Below are positions 55,726 to 64,000 of a DNA stretch of 64,000 nucleotides, piece by piece. Location of the stretch: NCBI RefSeq assembly GCF_029504735.1, contig NZ_JAQFIP010000003.1, forward strand, positions 222,800-286,799, given 5' to 3'. Under the pieces are notes generated by a model. It did not search any database, was not told the origin of the DNA, and saw only the letters and a program-made list of their open reading frames with translations. The stretch is from Ereboglobus sp. PH5-10. Lineage in GTDB: Bacteria > Verrucomicrobiota > Verrucomicrobiia > Opitutales > Opitutaceae. Positions within the stretch are counted from its first letter, which is position 1. The number at the start of each line of letters is the position of its first letter. A program made the translations under genes and the position numbers.

Positions 55726-55860
55726 TCACGGATCTCTTGGCACGGAGCAAACGCAACCTAAACAAACGGAAAGCGCCGCCAAAGGCAGGGCAGTTGGCAG
55801 ACTGTCGCTAACGCTAGGAACGCCGAAACCGCAGTGTTTGCCTTTGAGATTCCCAGACAA

Positions 55861-57450
55861 TCACTCCACCCACACTTTTTGATAGCGGTGGATTCCCAGG
55901 AGCGAGGGCACCCAGTTTTGCACTCGCGGGGAAATCAGGTAGCTGCGCGTGCCAAAGAAGATCGGCGCGATCGGAGCCTCGTCGAGGAGGATTTTTTCGG
56001 CGCGCTGATAAAGCTCGAAGCGTTTCTCCCGGTCGGACGCGCGTCCGGCCTCGGCGATGAGGCGGTCGTATTCGGCGTTGCTCCAGTGTGTCTGGTTTTG
56101 CCCGCCGTTGGTCACAAACATGTCGAGAAAGGTGATCGGGTCGTTGAAGTCGCCGACCCAGCGCGAGCGGCTGATGTCGAAGTCAATGGCGCGCTGCGCG
56201 TCGAGATACACGCGGTATTCCTTGTTCGTGATTGTGACGCTGATGCCGAGTTCGCGCCGCCACATTTCCTGAATGGCCTCGAGCACGGTGCGGTTGACTG
56301 CGTCGTTGTTCATCTGGATGTCGAGTTTCGGAAATCCTTTTCCTTTCGGATACCCCGCCTCGGCGAGCAGGCGGCGGGCGGCGGCGAAGTCGTCGGGAAT
56401 CGCGGTCGCGCAAGTGTAACCTCCGGTGTTTGGCGGCGTGTAAAAGCGCGCGGGCGTGCGGCTGTTGTGGAGCACGCGCGCGATCAAGTCGCGGTTGATG
56501 GCGCGGGCGAGCGCGGCGCGGACTTTCGGATTGTCGAGCGGAGGGCGCTTGGTGTTGAATCGCAGGAAAAAGGTTTCCAGCAACGGGTCGATGCGCAGGG
56601 CGGCGGGGTTGTTTTTGCGGTAGGCGCGGATTTTTTCGGGGAGAATGTCGTAGGTGATGTCAACCTGTCCGGCGCGGAAGTTGCGCTCGTCGGTGGCGAT
56701 GTCGTCGTTCGGGAAAAACACGACCGCGTCGAGCCGCGTGCCGGCGGCGTCCCAGTAGAGCGGATTTTTCTCAACGGTGATCTGGCGGTTCGGCTCCCAG
56801 CTTTTCATCGTGAACGCGCCGTTGCCGACGATGTTTTCCGGGCGCGTCCAAGCCGTGCCGCGCTGGTCGAGTTTTCCAAAGCGCAAAATCGTCGGCGCGT
56901 GAACGGGAAACCACATCGGTTGCGCGACAATGGAGAGCAGGTGCGGCGTCGGAGCCTCGAGCGTGAGCACGAGAGTGCGCGCGTCGGGCGCGGCGACGCC
57001 CACTTGCGCAAAATCGGAGAGCTTGCCGGTGTTGAAGGCCCCTGCGTTTTTGACTGGGTAAAGCATGTAGGCGTATTCGGCGCCGAGCATGGGCGAAAGG
57101 ATGCGCCGGAATGATGTCGCGAAATCTTGCGCGGTCACCGGGTCGCCGTTGGACCAGCGGGCGCCGGCGCGCAGGCGAAATGTCCACGTGAGTCCGTCGG
57201 GCGAAGTATCCCAGCTCTCGGCAACGGCGGGGACGGGTTGCGAAGTGGCCTCGTCGATCGCCACCAACCCCTCGAAGAGCGCGATTGCGATGTTTTGGTC
57301 GGTGTAGGCCGACATCGTTTGCGGGTCCATATCCTGCGGCTCCGCGCCGTTGCCGATGCGCAAGACGGAAGAGGAGGCGAAAAGGGCTGAAGGGCCGAAA
57401 GGCTGAAGGGCTGAAAGAAACAGCAGCGCGAGGAGGTGGAGAAATCGCAT
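55861..57450 (-). CDS. oppA: Oligopeptide-binding protein (OppA-like, SBP family 5)
   Basis: A 529-residue periplasmic solute-binding protein. The start at 57450 gives the signal MRFLHLLALLFLSAL, part of which is encoded by a tandem-repeat tract. The mature protein opens with RIGNGAEPQDMDPQTMSAYTDQNIAIALFEGLVAID and has TWTFRLRAGARWSNGDPVTAQDF, GNGAFTMKSWEPN and DFNDPITFLDMF. These are typical of OppA/MppA. No oppBCDF genes are next to it, so it either works with a distant transporter or in muropeptide recycling. Confidence 0.93.
   Translation of the reverse strand: MRFLHLLALLFLSALQPFGPSALFASSSVLRIGNGAEPQDMDPQTMSAYTDQNIAIALFEGLVAIDEATSQPVPAVAESWDTSPDGLTWTFRLRAGARWSNGDPVTAQDFATSFRRILSPMLGAEYAYMLYPVKNAGAFNTGKLSDFAQVGVAAPDARTLVLTLEAPTPHLLSIVAQPMWFPVHAPTILRFGKLDQRGTAWTRPENIVGNGAFTMKSWEPNRQITVEKNPLYWDAAGTRLDAVVFFPNDDIATDERNFRAGQVDITYDILPEKIRAYRKNNPAALRIDPLLETFFLRFNTKRPPLDNPKVRAALARAINRDLIARVLHNSRTPARFYTPPNTGGYTCATAIPDDFAAARRLLAEAGYPKGKGFPKLDIQMNNDAVNRTVLEAIQEMWRRELGISVTITNKEYRVYLDAQRAIDFDISRSRWVGDFNDPITFLDMFVTNGGQNQTHWSNAEYDRLIAEAGRASDREKRFELYQRAEKILLDEAPIAPIFFGTRSYLISPRVQNWVPSLLGIHRYQKVWVE
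57381..57417. repeat. CAGYCYTT tandem tract in the OppA signal peptide
   Basis: Plus-strand units GGGCTGAA, GGGCCGAAA, GGCTGAA, GGGCTGAAA. On the coding strand they are the same CAGCCCTT units as at 38341-38395 and encode part of the signal peptide (LSALQPFGPSALF). Confidence 0.85.
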
Positions 57451-57614
57451 GTTTGAAATGTGTAGGCGGTATTTTATGCGGTGGAAGTGGAAAAACACGC
57501 GCAGCCGAACACACTTCGGGCGGGTGCTGGTTTAGCGCATGCGCGACCTCACATAATGGCGAGCCCCCAACAGCAGACTTGGCAGCCCGTGCCGCGCGGG
57601 ACATCGTGCGCCTC

Positions 57615-60600
57615 ATGCTCCCATTTCGTCGCGCCCTGGCCCTCGCCGCCTTTTCATTCTTCATTTTTCATTCTCCATTCTGCATTGGCGCGCGCGCGCC
57701 CAAGCCGCTTTATCGCGACACCATTTACGACGGCGCGGCCGATCCCGTCGTCATCCACAACCGCGCCGGGAACAACTGGCTCATGTTCTACACCAACCGC
57801 CGCGCCAACGTCCCCGGGCTCGACGGCGTGAGCTGGGTGCACGGCACGCCCGTCGGCATCGCGCAATCCAACGACGGCGGCGCGACATGGGCCTACCGTT
57901 GCGACGCGCGCTTCCACGGCATCCCGGTCCCCGCGGGCACCGACCCAAAAACGCTCACGCACTGGGCGCCCGACGTCATCGAGCACGATGGCGTTTACCA
58001 CATGTATCTCACGCTCGTGCCCGGCGTTTTCACCGATTGGAAACACCCGCGCGACATCATCCATCTCACCAGTCGCAACCTCATCGACTGGCACTACCAA
58101 AGCACGCTCGCGCTCGCCAGCGACCGTGTCATCGACGCGTGCGTGTTTCCGCTGCCCCAAGGCGGCTGGCGCATGTGGTATAACAACGAGCGCGACGCCA
58201 AATCCATCTACTACGCCGACAGCCCCGACCTCCACAACTGGACCGACAGGGGCAAGTGCGCCGGCGTCGGCGAGCGCCCCGGCGAGGGCCCGTATGTTTT
58301 CCGCTGGCGCGGACACTACTGGATGCTCGTCGATCTCTGGCGCGGCATCGGTGTTTACCGCTCCGACGATCTCCTCAACTGGACGCCGCAGCCCGGCGAT
58401 CCGCTCCTCGGCAAACCCGGCAAGGGCGCGGATGACGGCGTGAACGGCGGGCATTGCGGCGTCGTGGTCGATCACGCCACCGACCGCGCGTATTGCTTCT
58501 ATTTCACGCATCCCGGACGCAACGGCACCATTTCGCCCGACGACAAAAACAACCTCGAACTCCGCCGCAGCTCCATCCAAGTCGTCGAGCTCCGCGAAAA
58601 AGACGGCGTGATTTCGTGCGACCGCGACGCGCCGGCTTACGTGAAACTTTCCGCACCCGCCGTCGCAGCTGCTGATTTCGACTTAGTCGGTGTGAACGGC
58701 CCCGCCTTTATTTTCCACTCCGACCGCGATGCCAAGGTCGTTGCCATCGCCGCCCGCGATCTTGCCGCCGACATCAAACGAGTTTCAGGAAAAGAACTCT
58801 ATCTCGCCACACATCTGGACTACGACGATGGCGTGCCACCACCCGCAATAATTGTCGGGACTCTCGGTAAAAGTGAATACATCGACAACCTCGTCCTATC
58901 CCGCAAACTCGACGTCTCCGCACTGCGTGGCTCATGGGAATCCTTTCTCATCACCACGCTCGACAACAACACGCTCGTCATCGCCGGCAGCGATCCGCGC
59001 GGCACGGCGTTTGGCGTTTACGAACTCTCGCGCATGATCGGCGTTTCGCCCTGGCATTGGTGGGCGGACGTCACGCCCGAAAAGAAAACCAGCATTTCGA
59101 TTCCCGCCGGCACGCGCGTTTTCGGTCCGCCCTCGGTCAAATACCGGGGCATCTTCATCAACGACGAGGACTGGGGCCTGCAACCTTGGGCCGCAAAAAC
59201 CTTCGAGCGGGAAAATGGCGGCATCGGCCCGAAGACCTACGAAAAAGTTTTTGAACTCCTCCTGCGCCTCAAGGCCAACACCCTCTGGCCCGCCATGCAC
59301 GCCTGCTCGCCCGCGTTCAACAGCAACCCCGCCAACGCCGCACTCGCCTCCGACTACGCCATCGTCATGGGCAGCTCGCACGCCGAGCCCATGCTCCGCA
59401 ACAACGTCACCGAGTGGACCGCCCCCCACAAGGACTACAACTACGCCACCAATCGCGACGGCGTCCTCGCCTACTGGGAGGAGCGCGCCAAAACCAACGG
59501 TCGCTACGAAAACATCTACACCATCGGCATGCGCGGCATCCACGACAGCGGAATGCAAGGCGGCGGCACAAAGGAAGAGCAAATTGCCCGCCTCGAAAAA
59601 ATCTTCGCCGACCAGCGCGCGCTCATCGCCAAGCACGTTTCGCCCGGTGTCGAGCGCGTCCCCCAAATGTTCTGCGCCTACAAGGAAGTGCTCGACCTCT
59701 ACCGCGGCGGCCTGCGCGTGCCCGACGACGTCACGATTATGTTCCCCGACGACAACTTTGGCTACATCCGCAACTTCCCCTCCGACGCCGACCGCGCCGC
59801 CATGCGCGACGGCAAACGCACCGGCGGTTTCGGCATCTACTACCACCTCTCCTACCTCGGACGCCCCATGGCCTACCTTTGGCTCAGCACCACGCCGCCC
59901 GCGCTCATCTGGGAGGAAATGAACAAAGCCCACCAGCTCGGCGCCGACCGCATCTGGATCGCCAACGTCGGCGACATCAAGCCCGCCGAAATCACCACCG
60001 AGTTTTTTCTGCAAATGGCATGGGACATCGGTTCCGTCGCCACGCTTCCGAACATGCAAATCGATTTTCTGCGCCAATGGGCCGCGCGCGAATTCGGCGC
60101 CGAACACGCGCCCGACATCGCGCAACTGATGGACATGTATTACCGCTACAACTTCGAGCGCCGCCCCGAGCACCTGCAATGGTGGCTGCCCCGCGAAAAA
60201 CCAAAACCATCCACATTCACCCCCGCGCAACGCGAACGCCGCGACGAACTCGCGCGCAAAATGAACGAACTCCTCGCCACGATCCGCGAACGCATCCCCG
60301 CCGAAAAGCAGGACGCGTTTTATCAACTCGTCGAGTATCCCGTGCAAGGCTCCATCCTCGCCAACAACCGCTACTTCACCGGCGAGGAAGCCGCGCTCAA
60401 GCACATCGCCGGCGACAAAACCGCGCTCAACAAACTCGGCTACCAAGCCGACGTCCTCAACCTCCAACTCGCGCGCATCACGCACCGCTACAACAATCTC
60501 ATCGCCGGCGGCAAATGGCGACACCTCATGCAACTCGAGCCCGCCGACAACGATTGGAAATCCATGCGCATCTCCAAGTGGCGCGTCCCCAATTTCCAGC

Positions 60601-61088
60601 AACCGCTCCCGTCCGCGCCAAAAGATCCGCTGACAGAAGCGGAAGAGAATGGCATTGAAATCTGGACGACAGGCATGCTCACTCCGATTGACGGATTGGG
60701 ACGCTCAGGAACAGTCACTACCATTACTCCCGCCACGACATCAGCGACATCGATATTAGAAGCAAAAACAGCCCCCACTCTTATTTTTAAATACACCCTC
60801 GCCGCCCAACCCAATTCCGCAACCCTGCGCATCCACGTCCTCCCCACGCACGCCATCGACGGCTCCGGCAAACTCCGCATCGCCTACGCAATCGACGGCG
60901 CCCCCGAACCGCAACTCGCCGAACTCATCATCAACGACGGCAAACCCGAGTGGGCGCAAGGCGTCCTCGCCAACGAGCGCACCTTCGACATCCCGCTTCC
61001 GCCCTCCGCGCTCACCGCGGGCGAGCACACGCTGCATCTCCACGGCATCGACTCCAGCGTCGTGATCGACCGCGTAACGATTGAGTGA
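57615..61088 (+). CDS. Secreted GH43-like propeller fused to a GH115 alpha-glucuronidase
   Basis: About 1157 residues from the ATG at 57615, which gives a signal peptide (RALALAAFSFFIFHS). Residues ~33-345 form a GH43-like five-blade propeller with the three expected acidic motifs: AADPVVIH (Asp43), HWAPDVIEHDG and GEGPYVF (Glu near 224). From about residue 355 a GH115 module follows: VNGPAFIFHSDRDAK, GTAFGVYELSRMIGVSPWHWW, KYRGIFINDEDWGLQPWA, TLWPAMHACSPAF and the TIGMRGIHDSGMQ region. A C-terminal beta domain ends in VVIDRVTIE. GH115 removes glucuronic acid from xylan, and GH43 members remove arabinose or xylose. The fusion would act on decorated hemicellulose. The module order is well supported; the substrate is inferred. 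Confidence 0.87.
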   Translation: MLPFRRALALAAFSFFIFHSPFCIGARAPKPLYRDTIYDGAADPVVIHNRAGNNWLMFYTNRRANVPGLDGVSWVHGTPVGIAQSNDGGATWAYRCDARFHGIPVPAGTDPKTLTHWAPDVIEHDGVYHMYLTLVPGVFTDWKHPRDIIHLTSRNLIDWHYQSTLALASDRVIDACVFPLPQGGWRMWYNNERDAKSIYYADSPDLHNWTDRGKCAGVGERPGEGPYVFRWRGHYWMLVDLWRGIGVYRSDDLLNWTPQPGDPLLGKPGKGADDGVNGGHCGVVVDHATDRAYCFYFTHPGRNGTISPDDKNNLELRRSSIQVVELREKDGVISCDRDAPAYVKLSAPAVAAADFDLVGVNGPAFIFHSDRDAKVVAIAARDLAADIKRVSGKELYLATHLDYDDGVPPPAIIVGTLGKSEYIDNLVLSRKLDVSALRGSWESFLITTLDNNTLVIAGSDPRGTAFGVYELSRMIGVSPWHWWADVTPEKKTSISIPAGTRVFGPPSVKYRGIFINDEDWGLQPWAAKTFERENGGIGPKTYEKVFELLLRLKANTLWPAMHACSPAFNSNPANAALASDYAIVMGSSHAEPMLRNNVTEWTAPHKDYNYATNRDGVLAYWEERAKTNGRYENIYTIGMRGIHDSGMQGGGTKEEQIARLEKIFADQRALIAKHVSPGVERVPQMFCAYKEVLDLYRGGLRVPDDVTIMFPDDNFGYIRNFPSDADRAAMRDGKRTGGFGIYYHLSYLGRPMAYLWLSTTPPALIWEEMNKAHQLGADRIWIANVGDIKPAEITTEFFLQMAWDIGSVATLPNMQIDFLRQWAAREFGAEHAPDIAQLMDMYYRYNFERRPEHLQWWLPREKPKPSTFTPAQRERRDELARKMNELLATIRERIPAEKQDAFYQLVEYPVQGSILANNRYFTGEEAALKHIAGDKTALNKLGYQADVLNLQLARITHRYNNLIAGGKWRHLMQLEPADNDWKSMRISKWRVPNFQQPLPSAPKDPLTEAEENGIEIWTTGMLTPIDGLGRSGTVTTITPATTSATSILEAKTAPTLIFKYTLAAQPNSATLRIHVLPTHAIDGSGKLRIAYAIDGAPEPQLAELIINDGKPEWAQGVLANERTFDIPLPPSALTAGEHTLHLHGIDSSVVIDRVTIE

Positions 61089-61131
61089 GAATATCGATGA
61101 GCTTAAACCAACAATGCCCGAATAATATTCC

Positions 61132-62073
61132 GTGAAAAAAGCCCGCTTCATTTTTAATCCGCGCTCGGGTTACAACATCAGCAATCCGCATGTTGTCGAA
61201 CGGGTGCGGCGGTTCATCGCGGAGCAAAACGCGGCGGGCGTGCTCGACGCGCGGCTCGTGAGCACGGAGCGTCCGCATCACGCGACGGAACTGGCGCGCG
61301 CCGCAATCGCGGACGGATGCGAGCTCGTCGTCGCGGTCGGCGGCGACGGAACAATAAACGAAACCGCGACCGCGCTCGTCAACGCGCCCGCCCCGGTTGC
61401 GCTCGGCCTTGTCCCGTGCGGATCGGGCAACGGACTTGGGCGGCACCTCGGCATTCCCCGCCCAGACGAAAACGCCCTGCGCACGCTTGTCGACGGCACG
61501 CCGCGCGTGATCGACACGGCGATGGCAAACGAGCATCCGTTTTTCAACATGATGGGACTCGGCTTCGACGCCGGGATCAGCGCCCGGTTTCGCTCGCTCA
61601 AAAAACGCGGATTTCCGCGCTACCTGAAAATCATCCTCTCGGAATTTTTCCGCTACAAGCCGGTGTCCTGCGCAATCACGCCCCTCGATGAAAACGCACT
61701 CCCGGCACCCGCCACGGCAAAGCAACGGCTCGAGGCGGAGGCGTTTATTTTGGCGATCGGCAATTCCGACCAATACGGCAACGATGGCTTCATCACTCCG
61801 CTGGCGCGCATCGACGACGGACAGCTCGACCTGACGCTGGTGCGCGGCGTGTCGCTGCTCAACGCGCTGCCGCTTGCGATCCGCCTGCTCACGCGCCGCC
61901 TGTATGGCAGCAAAAAGGTCGCGCACCTGCGCGCGCCGGGATTTGTCATCGAACGTTCCGAGCCGGGCCTGATTCACACCGACGGCGAACCGCGCGAAGC
62001 GACGGCGCGAATCGAAGTGAAAATCCTGCCGCAAAGTTTGCGCGTGATGACCCCGCGCGGGAAGGTGCCTTAA
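61132..62073 (+). CDS. Diacylglycerol kinase-like lipid kinase (YegS/DgkB family)
   Basis: A 313-residue lipid kinase starting at GTG 61132. The N-terminal KKARFIFNPRSGYNISN and the nucleotide-binding motif VVAVGGDGTINETATALVN (about 70-88) are diagnostic. They are followed by GLVPCGSGNGLGRHLGIP. The C-terminal half has LILAIGNSDQYGNDGFITPLARIDDGQLDLTLVR and IHTDGEP. It phosphorylates diacylglycerol or a related lipid at the membrane. It begins 43 bases after the GH115 gene and could be co-transcribed, though the functions differ. Confidence 0.93.
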   Translation: MKKARFIFNPRSGYNISNPHVVERVRRFIAEQNAAGVLDARLVSTERPHHATELARAAIADGCELVVAVGGDGTINETATALVNAPAPVALGLVPCGSGNGLGRHLGIPRPDENALRTLVDGTPRVIDTAMANEHPFFNMMGLGFDAGISARFRSLKKRGFPRYLKIILSEFFRYKPVSCAITPLDENALPAPATAKQRLEAEAFILAIGNSDQYGNDGFITPLARIDDGQLDLTLVRGVSLLNALPLAIRLLTRRLYGSKKVAHLRAPGFVIERSEPGLIHTDGEPREATARIEVKILPQSLRVMTPRGKVP

Positions 62074-62176
62074 TATATTGGGCGAAAGTATAAAGCGCCC
62101 GCGCGTTAAATTGTTTCACCAAAAGCGCGAGCCAATGGCGCGGTTTCCGGCGCGCGCCCCGCTGCCCGCCCAAACC

Positions 62177-62929
62177 TTACTTGCCCTTCTCCTCCTCAAA
62201 ATGCTCGTGAACATCCAGCGTGGTGACACGGAAATTCCTGATCTGCATTTTTGAGTCCACCGTGCGAAAACCAAACCAGCCCTCCTTGAGCGGCTTTGGA
62301 TCCTTGTAGGAGAATACTGTTTTGCCGTCGCAAACAAAGCGCGCCTCGCCGTCCTGCGCGATCAGCACGATCTTGTATGTGTGATCGGGCTTGAGCATGT
62401 GCCCGGCGTCGGTGAGGTCGTGCTCCGGAAGCAGCGGACGCGCGCCCGTGCCATCGTAACGGCGGAAGCGCGTTGTCGTGTTCGCATTGCCGCCGTAGCC
62501 GGCATAGTAGAGGTTGAGCGCGTCGTAAGTCGCAAATTGTCCCGTGCGGCCGTGCTTCGCGTGAAACAAATCCTTCGGGTTCTTCGGATCCGTCGCCATC
62601 CAGAAACAGTTCATGTCCGACACGCGCGCGGCGGAGCTCATCGTGACCTCGTAGGAAATCGCGACTGGCGCGGTCAGCTTTTCCCTTAGCCACACCGTGC
62701 AGCCCTTCGCGTCCGTGATTGTGAGCACTCCGTTTTCCGCCGTCACGGTGCCGCCCGGCATTTGTTCGACAACCCACTTGTCGAGGCCGCCCGAAAAATC
62801 ATCACTCGCCACAACCTTCGACTTGATCGTCACCGAATCGGGCTTGGGTTTGCATCCGGTGAAAAACGCGAGCGTGGATAAAATTGCCGCGGCAAACGCG
62901 AGCGCAGACTTGGCGTGAGGACGTTTCAT
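62177..62929 (-). CDS. Lipoprotein with DUF6250-like domain
   Basis: About 250 residues; an ATG three codons upstream (62938) is also possible. The lipoprotein signal ends in FFTGC. The mature part has SDDFSGGLDKWVVEQMPGG, then DMNCFWMATDPKNPKDLF, NLYYAGYGGNANTTTRFRRY, LLPEHDLTDA and GWFGFRTVDSKMQIRNFRV. I recognise this as the DUF6250 pattern, a concanavalin-like beta-sandwich frequent beside polysaccharide-degrading genes in Verrucomicrobiota. A carbohydrate-linked role is inferred. It is divergent from miaA by 23 bases. Confidence 0.8.
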   Translation of the reverse strand: MKRPHAKSALAFAAAILSTLAFFTGCKPKPDSVTIKSKVVASDDFSGGLDKWVVEQMPGGTVTAENGVLTITDAKGCTVWLREKLTAPVAISYEVTMSSAARVSDMNCFWMATDPKNPKDLFHAKHGRTGQFATYDALNLYYAGYGGNANTTTRFRRYDGTGARPLLPEHDLTDAGHMLKPDHTYKIVLIAQDGEARFVCDGKTVFSYKDPKPLKEGWFGFRTVDSKMQIRNFRVTTLDVHEHFEEEKGK

Positions 62930-62952
62930 GGTTTGCATGCTGGACGAATCGC

Positions 62953-63879
62953 ATGTCCCTGCCCAACGAAAAAATTCTACACGTGCTCACCGGCCCGACC
63001 GCCGTTGGCAAAACCGAGCTCGCGCTTCGCTGGGCCGGGGCGAACAACGCGGAGATCGTCTCGTGCGACTCGCTCCTCTTTTACCGCGGCATGGACATCG
63101 GCACCGCAAAACCCGCGCCCGCCGAACTCGCCCGCGTGCCGCACCACCTGGTCGGCGTGTGCGACTGCGCCCGGCAAATGGACATCGCCCGCTACATCGC
63201 CCTTGCGCGCGCCGCCGTTGACGACATCGCCTCGCGCGGCAAACAAATCCTCGTCACCGGCGGCAGCGGTTTTTACCTGAAGGCATTTTTCGCGCCCGTC
63301 GTCGATGACATCGCCGTGCCGCCCGCGCTCCGCGCCGAAATCGCCGGACAACTCGCCGCGGAAGGCCTGCCCGCGCTTGTCGCGCGGCTCCGCGCGCTCA
63401 ACCCCGAAGGGCTCGGCGCGCTCGACACCGCCAACCCGCGCCGCGTCACCCGCGCGCTCGAGCGCTGCCGCGCATCGGGCCTCACGCTCGCCGAACTCGC
63501 CGCCGACTTCGCGCGCCGCCCCCTCCCTTTCGCCGGCTGGAAAACGCGCATTGCCGTGCTCGACCGCGGGCGCGACGACTTGGAAAAACGCATCGCCATC
63601 CGTGTTGACGCGATGCTCGCCGCCGGACTGGTTGACGAGGTTCGCCGCCTGCGCGCGCTTGGCTTTGAGAAAAACACCAGCGGTTCCGGGGCCATCGGCT
63701 ATCGCGAAACCCTCGCCATGCTCGACGGCAAACTCCCTCCCGAATCCCTCGCCGCTGAAATCACAAAAAACACCCGCGCGCTCGTCAAAAAACAACGCAC
63801 TTGGTTTCGCACGCAACTGCCCGCGCACAAACTCATCGACGCGGACAGCGCCACAATCGGGACAATTTTCGCAGCATAA
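62953..63879 (+). CDS. miaA: tRNA dimethylallyltransferase
   Basis: A 308-residue enzyme that adds a dimethylallyl group to A37 of tRNAs reading UNN codons. The ATG at 62953 gives EKILHVLTGPTAVGKTELALRWA with the P-loop. SCDSLLFYRGMDIGTAKP is the family's second motif, followed by ILVTGGSGFYLKAFF, NPRRVTRALE and the late GAIGYRE and KNTRALVKKQRTWFR motifs. The length is typical. Nothing complete follows before the window end. Confidence 0.96.
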   Translation: MSLPNEKILHVLTGPTAVGKTELALRWAGANNAEIVSCDSLLFYRGMDIGTAKPAPAELARVPHHLVGVCDCARQMDIARYIALARAAVDDIASRGKQILVTGGSGFYLKAFFAPVVDDIAVPPALRAEIAGQLAAEGLPALVARLRALNPEGLGALDTANPRRVTRALERCRASGLTLAELAADFARRPLPFAGWKTRIAVLDRGRDDLEKRIAIRVDAMLAAGLVDEVRRLRALGFEKNTSGSGAIGYRETLAMLDGKLPPESLAAEITKNTRALVKKQRTWFRTQLPAHKLIDADSATIGTIFAA

Positions 63880-63917
63880 CCAGGCGACGGTTCCGAACCA
63901 CGATTGCACCCGGGAGC

Positions 63918-64000
63918 GGGGGGGGGGGGGCGCCGCCCGGGGGGGGGGGGGGGGGGGGGGGGGGGCGCGGGGGGGGGGGGGGGGGCCGCGCCCCCCGGGG
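63918..64000. other. Poly-G contig end, probable sequencing artefact
   Basis: Almost uninterrupted G with a few C, beginning about 40 bases after miaA. There is no biological composition like it elsewhere in the window. It resembles no-signal base calls or low-quality contig ends and should not be annotated. Confidence 0.85.

Noticed and set aside
57285..57614. Upstream extension of the GH115 frame
   Set aside because: It runs over the OppA start and promoter; the signal peptide begins at the ATG at 57615.

Overview
The window looks like chromosomal DNA of a GC-rich Gram-negative bacterium, most probably a member of the Opitutaceae/Opitutales (Verrucomicrobiota). This placement is inferred from gene content, not from a marker gene. 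The content includes several large TonB-dependent receptors carrying a short box of the form V-x-L-(D/E)-x-F-x-V, a giant autotransporter with PATR repeats, carbohydrate-active enzymes (a GH115 fusion and two small secreted sugar-linked proteins), an Mla-type lipid transport operon, and many REP-like and short-tandem repeats between genes. I see no rRNA, tRNA, CRISPR array, integrase or complete insertion sequence. The last ~80 bases are nearly pure G and look like a contig-end artefact.

Layout. 1-5.2 kb (minus strand): a cut-off MBL-fold hydrolase, smc with two odd repeat-derived linkers, and a YugP-type membrane zinc peptidase. 5.7-9.4 kb (plus): glutamate dehydrogenase, a 2-keto-3-deoxygluconate kinase-like PfkB protein and a small secreted protein, the first two ending in clear terminators. 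9.4-14.2 kb (minus): an Oar-like TonB receptor, PhnA/YjdM and an L,D-transpeptidase. 14.5-18 kb: malate dehydrogenase, an orphan lipoprotein and imidazolonepropionase. 18.05-18.3 kb: a long imperfect inverted repeat resembling a MITE. 18.4-20.9 kb: a polar amino acid ABC transporter whose two gene junctions each hold a strong hairpin built from short tandem repeats. 21-27.1 kb: a DcaP-like porin, an amino acid permease, a putative inactive gluzincin with a TonB-box-like segment, and a short trigger-factor-like protein without the PPIase domain. 27.6-30.2 kb: a TetR regulator with a perfect operator-like palindrome, a nitroreductase and HisC. 30.3-36.4 kb (minus): mlaE-mlaF-mlaD-auxiliary lipoprotein followed by a two-component system. 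36.6-41.3 kb: a secreted calcineurin-like phosphoesterase, a PAP2 acid phosphatase, a pseudouridine synthase and a LacI regulator. 41.4-52.1 kb: a TonB receptor and a 2314-residue autotransporter, with a RelE/ParE-type toxin-antitoxin pair lying antisense between them. 52.3-63.9 kb: a lipoprotein, a small exported His/Cys protein with a TonB receptor, an OppA-like binding protein, a GH43-like/GH115 fusion, a lipid kinase, a DUF6250-like lipoprotein and miaA.

The unifying oddity is the repeat load. GTAG/GGAG-headed REP palindromes, often in inverted pairs, sit against stop codons and in one case inside the smc reading frame. Degenerate 7-8 base tandem tracts occur in mirrored pairs; besides filling spacers, they encode two linkers in SMC, the signal peptides of two exported proteins and the C-terminus of a third.
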